Positions 6,742-9,081 of a stretch of DNA of 9,081 nucleotides are shown here, piece by piece. Location: the NCBI GenBank assembly GCA_023428645.1, contig JAEYXD010000056.1, positions 1-9,081 on the forward strand, read 5' to 3'. A program made the translations under genes and the position numbers. Each line of letters opens with the position of its first letter. Position 1 is the first letter of the stretch. The notes beneath the pieces were generated by a model. It saw nothing but the letters and a program-made list of their open reading frames with translations. It was not told where the DNA came from and searched no databases. The DNA comes from Pseudomonadota bacterium. GTDB taxonomy: Bacteria; Pseudomonadota; Gammaproteobacteria; Steroidobacterales; Steroidobacteraceae.

Positions 6742-7670
6742 GCCGCCAGCCTCTCGGCGACGCGCATGATCGCGCTGCGCGCACGCGGGTTGCGCGCCAC
6801 TTCCGCCGCGCCCGGATGCACGGCCTTGCCGATACGCCGCAGCTTCGCACGCGCGTGCGCCGGCACTTCGGGCAGGCCCGCGTACATCGGATCCTCTTGC
6901 GAGTGGCGTTGCATGAAGCGCTTGACGAGCGTGTCTTCGAGCGAATGAAAGCTGATCACGGCGAGCCGCCCGCCCGGCGCGAGGGCGGCGAGCGCGCCGT
7001 CGAGCGCCGCGGTAATTTCCTCGAGCTCGCGATTCACGTGGATGCGAATGGCCTGGAACGTGCGGGTTGCCGGATGCTTGCCGGGCTCGCGCGTACGCAC
7101 GGCCGCGGCGACGATCTCGGCGAGATCCTTGGTGCGCGTGATCGGCTCGGCGTGGCGCCGCGCGACGATCGCGTTGGCGATGCGCTTGGCGAAGCGCTCC
7201 TCGCCGTATTCGCGAATGACGCGCGCGATTTCCGTCTCCGGCGCGCGCGCGAGCCAGTCGGCCGCGGTCATGCCGGCTGCGTTGTTCATGCGCATGTCGA
7301 GCGGGCCGTCCTGCGAGAAGCTGAAGCCGCGCGCCGCATCGTCGAGCTGCGGCGACGAGACGCCGAGATCGAGCAGGACGCCGTCGAGCTTTTCGGTCCA
7401 ACCGAGCTCGTTCGCGATCGACAGCAATTGGGAAAATGGGCTACTCACGAGCGTCAATCGAGGATCGGTTCCAAAACGTTCGCGACCGGCCCGGATCGCC
7501 TCCGGATCCCGATCGATTGCCATCACCCTGCCCTCCTTGCCTACTCGCTCCAGAATCGCCGCCGTATGGCCGCCGCGGCCGAAGGTTGCATCGAGATAGC
7601 AACCGTTCTGTCGAACATCGAGCGCGTCCAGCACTTCATCGAGAAGCACCGGTGTGTGTTGCCCTGCCAT
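6738..7670 (-). CDS. rsmH: 16S rRNA (cytosine(1402)-N(4))-methyltransferase RsmH (MraW)
   Basis: RsmH is the S-adenosylmethionine-dependent methyltransferase that modifies N4 of C1402 in the decoding centre of 16S rRNA. The 310-residue protein has the usual length. Family motifs are HTPVLLDEVLDAL (5-17), the SAM-binding DATFGRGGHT (27-36), AIDRDPEAI (51-59), DGVLLDLGVSSPQLDD (96-111), RGFSFSQDGPLDMRM (114-128), the inserted helical domain around YGEERFAKRIA (155-165), RTFQAIRIHVNRELEEI (203-219), ISFHSLEDTLVKRF (239-252) and a C-terminal NPRARSA (294-300). The ATG lies 9 bp after the mraZ stop with no good Shine-Dalgarno, so it probably relies on coupling to mraZ translation. It overlaps ftsL by 4 bp. 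Confidence 0.98.
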   Translation of the reverse strand: MAGQHTPVLLDEVLDALDVRQNGCYLDATFGRGGHTAAILERVGKEGRVMAIDRDPEAIRAGRERFGTDPRLTLVSSPFSQLLSIANELGWTEKLDGVLLDLGVSSPQLDDAARGFSFSQDGPLDMRMNNAAGMTAADWLARAPETEIARVIREYGEERFAKRIANAIVARRHAEPITRTKDLAEIVAAAVRTREPGKHPATRTFQAIRIHVNRELEEITAALDGALAALAPGGRLAVISFHSLEDTLVKRFMQRHSQEDPMYAGLPEVPAHARAKLRRIGKAVHPGAAEVARNPRARSAIMRVAERLAA

Positions 7671-7679
7671 GAGCGCGAA

Positions 7680-8135
7680 CTACAGCGACAGGTTCGCGAG
7701 CTCTGGCGGCAACTCCTCCGCGGGCTCGTCAGCCGCGAGCCACTGCTCGCGACTCTCATTCCACTGCGCCTCGTCCCACAGCTCGAAGCGGCTGCCTTGA
7801 CCGATCAACATGGCCGACTTCGACAACTTCGCGTACTCGCGCAGGCTCGGGGGAACGAGGATGCGACCGCTGCCATCGAGCTCGAGGTCCGTCGCGTGAC
7901 CGATCATCAAGCGCTGCAGGCGCCGCGCGACGGGGTTCAACGTCGGCAGCCGCTTGAGCTTCAGCTCGATCTCTTCCCATTCGGGAAGCGGGTAGATCAG
8001 CAGACAGGGATCGGATCGATCGACGGTCGCGATGAGCCGGCCGTTCGAGCGCTCAAAGATGCGCTCGCGATAACGGGTCGGCATGGCGAGCCGCCCCTTC
8101 GCATCGAGCGTGACCTTTGTTGCACCACGGAACAT
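7680..8135 (-). CDS. mraZ: Transcriptional regulator MraZ
   Basis: MraZ is a DNA-binding protein with a double AbrB/MazE-type fold that forms rings and represses its own dcw promoter through TGGG repeats. The 151-residue protein matches the family length (152 in E. coli). It starts with the near-invariant MFRG, followed by the first repeat TKVTLDAKGRLAMPTRYRERI (6-26) and the second ATDLELDGSGRILVPPSLREYA (81-102), both with the D-x-x-GR-x-x-(V/M)P core. The C-terminal 30 residues are acidic and Pro/Glu-rich. The conserved MFRG fixes the ATG at 8135, although only a weak GAG lies upstream. It is the first protein gene of the cluster, with the predicted promoter and operator about 50-110 bp upstream. 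Confidence 0.98.
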   Translation of the reverse strand: MFRGATKVTLDAKGRLAMPTRYRERIFERSNGRLIATVDRSDPCLLIYPLPEWEEIELKLKRLPTLNPVARRLQRLMIGHATDLELDGSGRILVPPSLREYAKLSKSAMLIGQGSRFELWDEAQWNESREQWLAADEPAEELPPELANLSL

Positions 8136-8181
8136 TTCGGACTCATAGATTGGGGTTTTCGTGGCCTGTTATGCCGCTATT

Positions 8182-8206
8182 CCCCATTCATTCCCACAAT
8201 TTCCCA
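8182..8206 (-). promoter_or_regulatory. MraZ operator: three TGGG boxes at exact 10-bp spacing
   Basis: On the minus strand TGGG occurs at 8206-8203, 8196-8193 and 8186-8183, each start exactly 10 bp from the next, with A/T-rich spacers (AAATTG, AATGAA). This matches the known MraZ recognition pattern of TGGGN repeats separated by 5 bp. The boxes begin just downstream of the predicted transcription start, so bound MraZ would block initiation or promoter escape. The pattern is seen directly; its function follows from studies of MraZ in other bacteria. Confidence 0.85.
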
Positions 8207-8216
8207 CCTGTGCGCG

Positions 8217-8245
8217 ATATTGGTTCTGGAGCCCGTGCAAGTCAA
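8217..8245 (-). promoter_or_regulatory. Predicted sigma70-type promoter of mraZ and the dcw cluster
   Basis: The minus strand has TTGACT (8245-8240), a 17-bp spacer and CAATAT (8222-8217). The -35 matches consensus at five of six positions and the -10 at three of six, including the important A2 and T6. A seven-T run overlaps the start of the -35 element. The predicted start at about 8210 gives a leader of about 75 nt containing all three MraZ boxes. No start has been mapped here. Confidence 0.6.
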
Positions 8246-8324
8246 AAAAATCTGCGGAATTTCCCTTTTGGCGACAGTGACTTAGCTGTCCGGATATCCA
8301 GCCACCATGACGTTCGCAGGCGGC

Positions 8325-8336
8325 TCTCAATTGAGA
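8325..8336. promoter_or_regulatory. 12-bp perfect palindrome TCTCAATTGAGA upstream of the mraZ promoter
   Basis: TCTCAA at 8325-8330 is the reverse complement of TTGAGA at 8331-8336, centred about 90 bp upstream of the predicted -35. The symmetry suits a dimeric transcription factor. On the minus strand it is preceded by TTGA (TTGATCTCAATTGAG), faintly like an FNR/ANR site, but the second half-site does not match. Its role is unknown. Confidence 0.3.
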
Positions 8337-8539
8337 TCAAGGAGTTAGCAGCACTTGTTGATGTAGCGGTGTATGCACAGATTCCCCACGCCTGCAACCC
8401 GCTGCCGCCAGGCGTCGCACCGCCTCGCGCAAGCTCGCGCACCATCAACGAGCGAGAGTGATCCGACAGGGGGCAATCGCCAGCGCCGACCACCCACCGC
8501 TCTAGTTCCATTTAACTTGATGATCTCGCGTCATTTCGG

Positions 8540-8588
8540 CGAAACATGTCGGCATTGTGTCGATAAAATGAATAATCGGGATGTTTCG
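8540..8588. repeat. 8-bp inverted repeat CGAAACAT / ATGTTTCG downstream of rnpB
   Basis: CGAAACAT (8540-8547) and ATGTTTCG (8581-8588) are exact reverse complements, with a nested CGAT (8561-8564) / ATCG (8575-8578) pair. On the rnpB-transcribed strand this could form an extended imperfect stem about 75 nt after the mature RNA. It is not followed by a U-tract. It could be a 3' structure of the rnpB precursor or a chance pairing. Confidence 0.3.
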
Positions 8589-8624
8589 GGACGCGCCAGG
8601 AAATCGCGGCATGCGACGGGCACA

Positions 8625-8645
8625 GCGCGACGTTCACGTCGACGC
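8625..8645 (-). terminator. GC-rich hairpin after rnpB, without U-tract
   Basis: About 20 nt past the P1 3' strand, 8 bp pair (8625-8632 with 8637-8645, one bulged base) around a 4-base loop. The next bases on the minus strand (TGTGCCCGTC) hold no U run, so at best it is a weak or factor-assisted terminator, or a structure limiting 3' trimming of the RNase P RNA precursor. Confidence 0.25.
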
Positions 8646-8663
8646 GTGGCGTGAGCGAGAAGG

Positions 8664-9043
<380 letters not shown>

Positions 9044-9050
9044 GGCGCGC

Positions 9051-9079
9051 ATGGTGGAGATGCGACGGCACAGATGCAA
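9051..9079 (-). promoter_or_regulatory. Possible promoter of rnpB
   Basis: On the minus strand TTGCAT (9079-9074), a 17-bp spacer and CACCAT (9056-9051) precede the first base of P1 by 7 nt. Spacing is ideal, but each hexamer matches consensus weakly (the -35 at TTG only, the -10 at A2 and T6). The window ends just upstream, so other promoter elements cannot be assessed. Confidence 0.3.
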
Positions 9080-9081
9080 GC

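Larger units (their letters stand above)
8246..8663. other. Gene-free region between rnpB and the mraZ promoter
   Basis: About 420 bp without a convincing gene. A minus-strand frame of 89 codons (8242-8511) and a plus-strand frame of 114 codons (8117-8461) run through it or into it. Both overlap the promoter, neither has a recognisable domain, and the plus-strand one reads antisense into mraZ. The stretch around 8510-8590 is more A/T-rich than its surroundings and contains an inverted repeat, and a 12-bp palindrome lies nearer mraZ. No intrinsic terminator with a U-tract is visible after rnpB, so read-through toward mraZ cannot be excluded. Confidence 0.6.

Noticed and set aside
6473..6850. 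126-codon N-terminal extension of the ftsI frame
   Set aside because: It overlaps ftsL and the end of rsmH in another frame. The family length (588 aa) and the ATGA junction support the ATG at 6472.
6742..7401. Long N-terminal extension of the ftsL frame
   Set aside because: It is the shadow of rsmH in another frame. FtsL proteins are about 90-120 residues, and MSSELR starts at the ATGA overlap.
8244..8250. Seven-T run on the minus strand as a terminator tail
   Set aside because: No stable GC stem directly precedes it, and it is better explained as part of the -35 region of the mraZ promoter.
6816..8285. 489-codon plus-strand open frame antisense to rsmH and mraZ
   Set aside because: It is opposite two conserved genes, runs through the mraZ promoter and has an Arg-rich shadow composition without domains.
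8117..8461. 114-codon plus-strand ORF over the mraZ leader
   Set aside because: It starts antisense inside mraZ and crosses the operator and promoter. No recognisable features.
8242..8511. 89-codon minus-strand ORF between rnpB and mraZ
   Set aside because: It ends inside the predicted -35 element, shows no domain or membrane signal and lacks a good ribosome binding site.
8558..8566. DnaA-box-like TTATCGACA on the minus strand
   Set aside because: It differs from the strict 9-mer at one conserved position, is a single copy and has no replication genes nearby.

Overview
The window is the 5' half of a bacterial dcw (division and cell wall) cluster. All protein genes lie on the minus strand, so transcription runs from high to low coordinates: rnpB - (about 530 bp non-coding, with the mraZ promoter) - mraZ - rsmH - ftsL - ftsI - murE - murF - (139 bp gap with a repeat-like palindrome) - mraY - murD, which is cut by the left edge of the window. 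G+C is high. The gene order, meso-diaminopimelate-type MurE, short FtsL, class A RNase P RNA and placement of rnpB directly upstream of mraZ (as I recall from Pseudomonas) all suggest a GC-rich gammaproteobacterium, perhaps of the Xanthomonadales/Nevskiales/Steroidobacter type. The finer placement is a guess.

Right part (about 8136-9081): RNase P RNA at about 8664-9043, identified by its conserved core and by its P1, P2 and P18 pairings. It is followed by a gene-free stretch that ends in a sigma70-like promoter and three TGGG repeats spaced exactly 10 bp apart, the classic operator of MraZ. Middle part (1783-8135): mraZ, rsmH, ftsL, ftsI, murE and murF are tightly packed. Most junctions are ATGA overlaps, which implies one polycistronic mRNA with translational coupling. 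Left part (1-1782): after murF the packing is broken by a 139 bp gap containing a GC-rich palindrome that resembles the dispersed intergenic repeats of many proteobacteria. Its stem covers part of the mraY ribosome binding site. mraY and the first 186 codons of murD follow.

The genes form one pathway. MurE and MurF complete the UDP-MurNAc-pentapeptide begun by MurC and MurD, and MraY loads it onto undecaprenyl phosphate as lipid I. FtsI cross-links the septal wall with help from FtsL in the divisome. RsmH methylates 16S rRNA, and MraZ is the cluster's own transcriptional regulator.

I see no mobile element, CRISPR array, defence system or clearly new system. The points of interest are local: a hairpin apparently inserted in the P15/P16 substrate-docking region of RNase P RNA, the palindrome over the mraY start, the phased MraZ operator, and a low-complexity insertion in MurD. 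Many long open frames on the opposite strand are composition artefacts.
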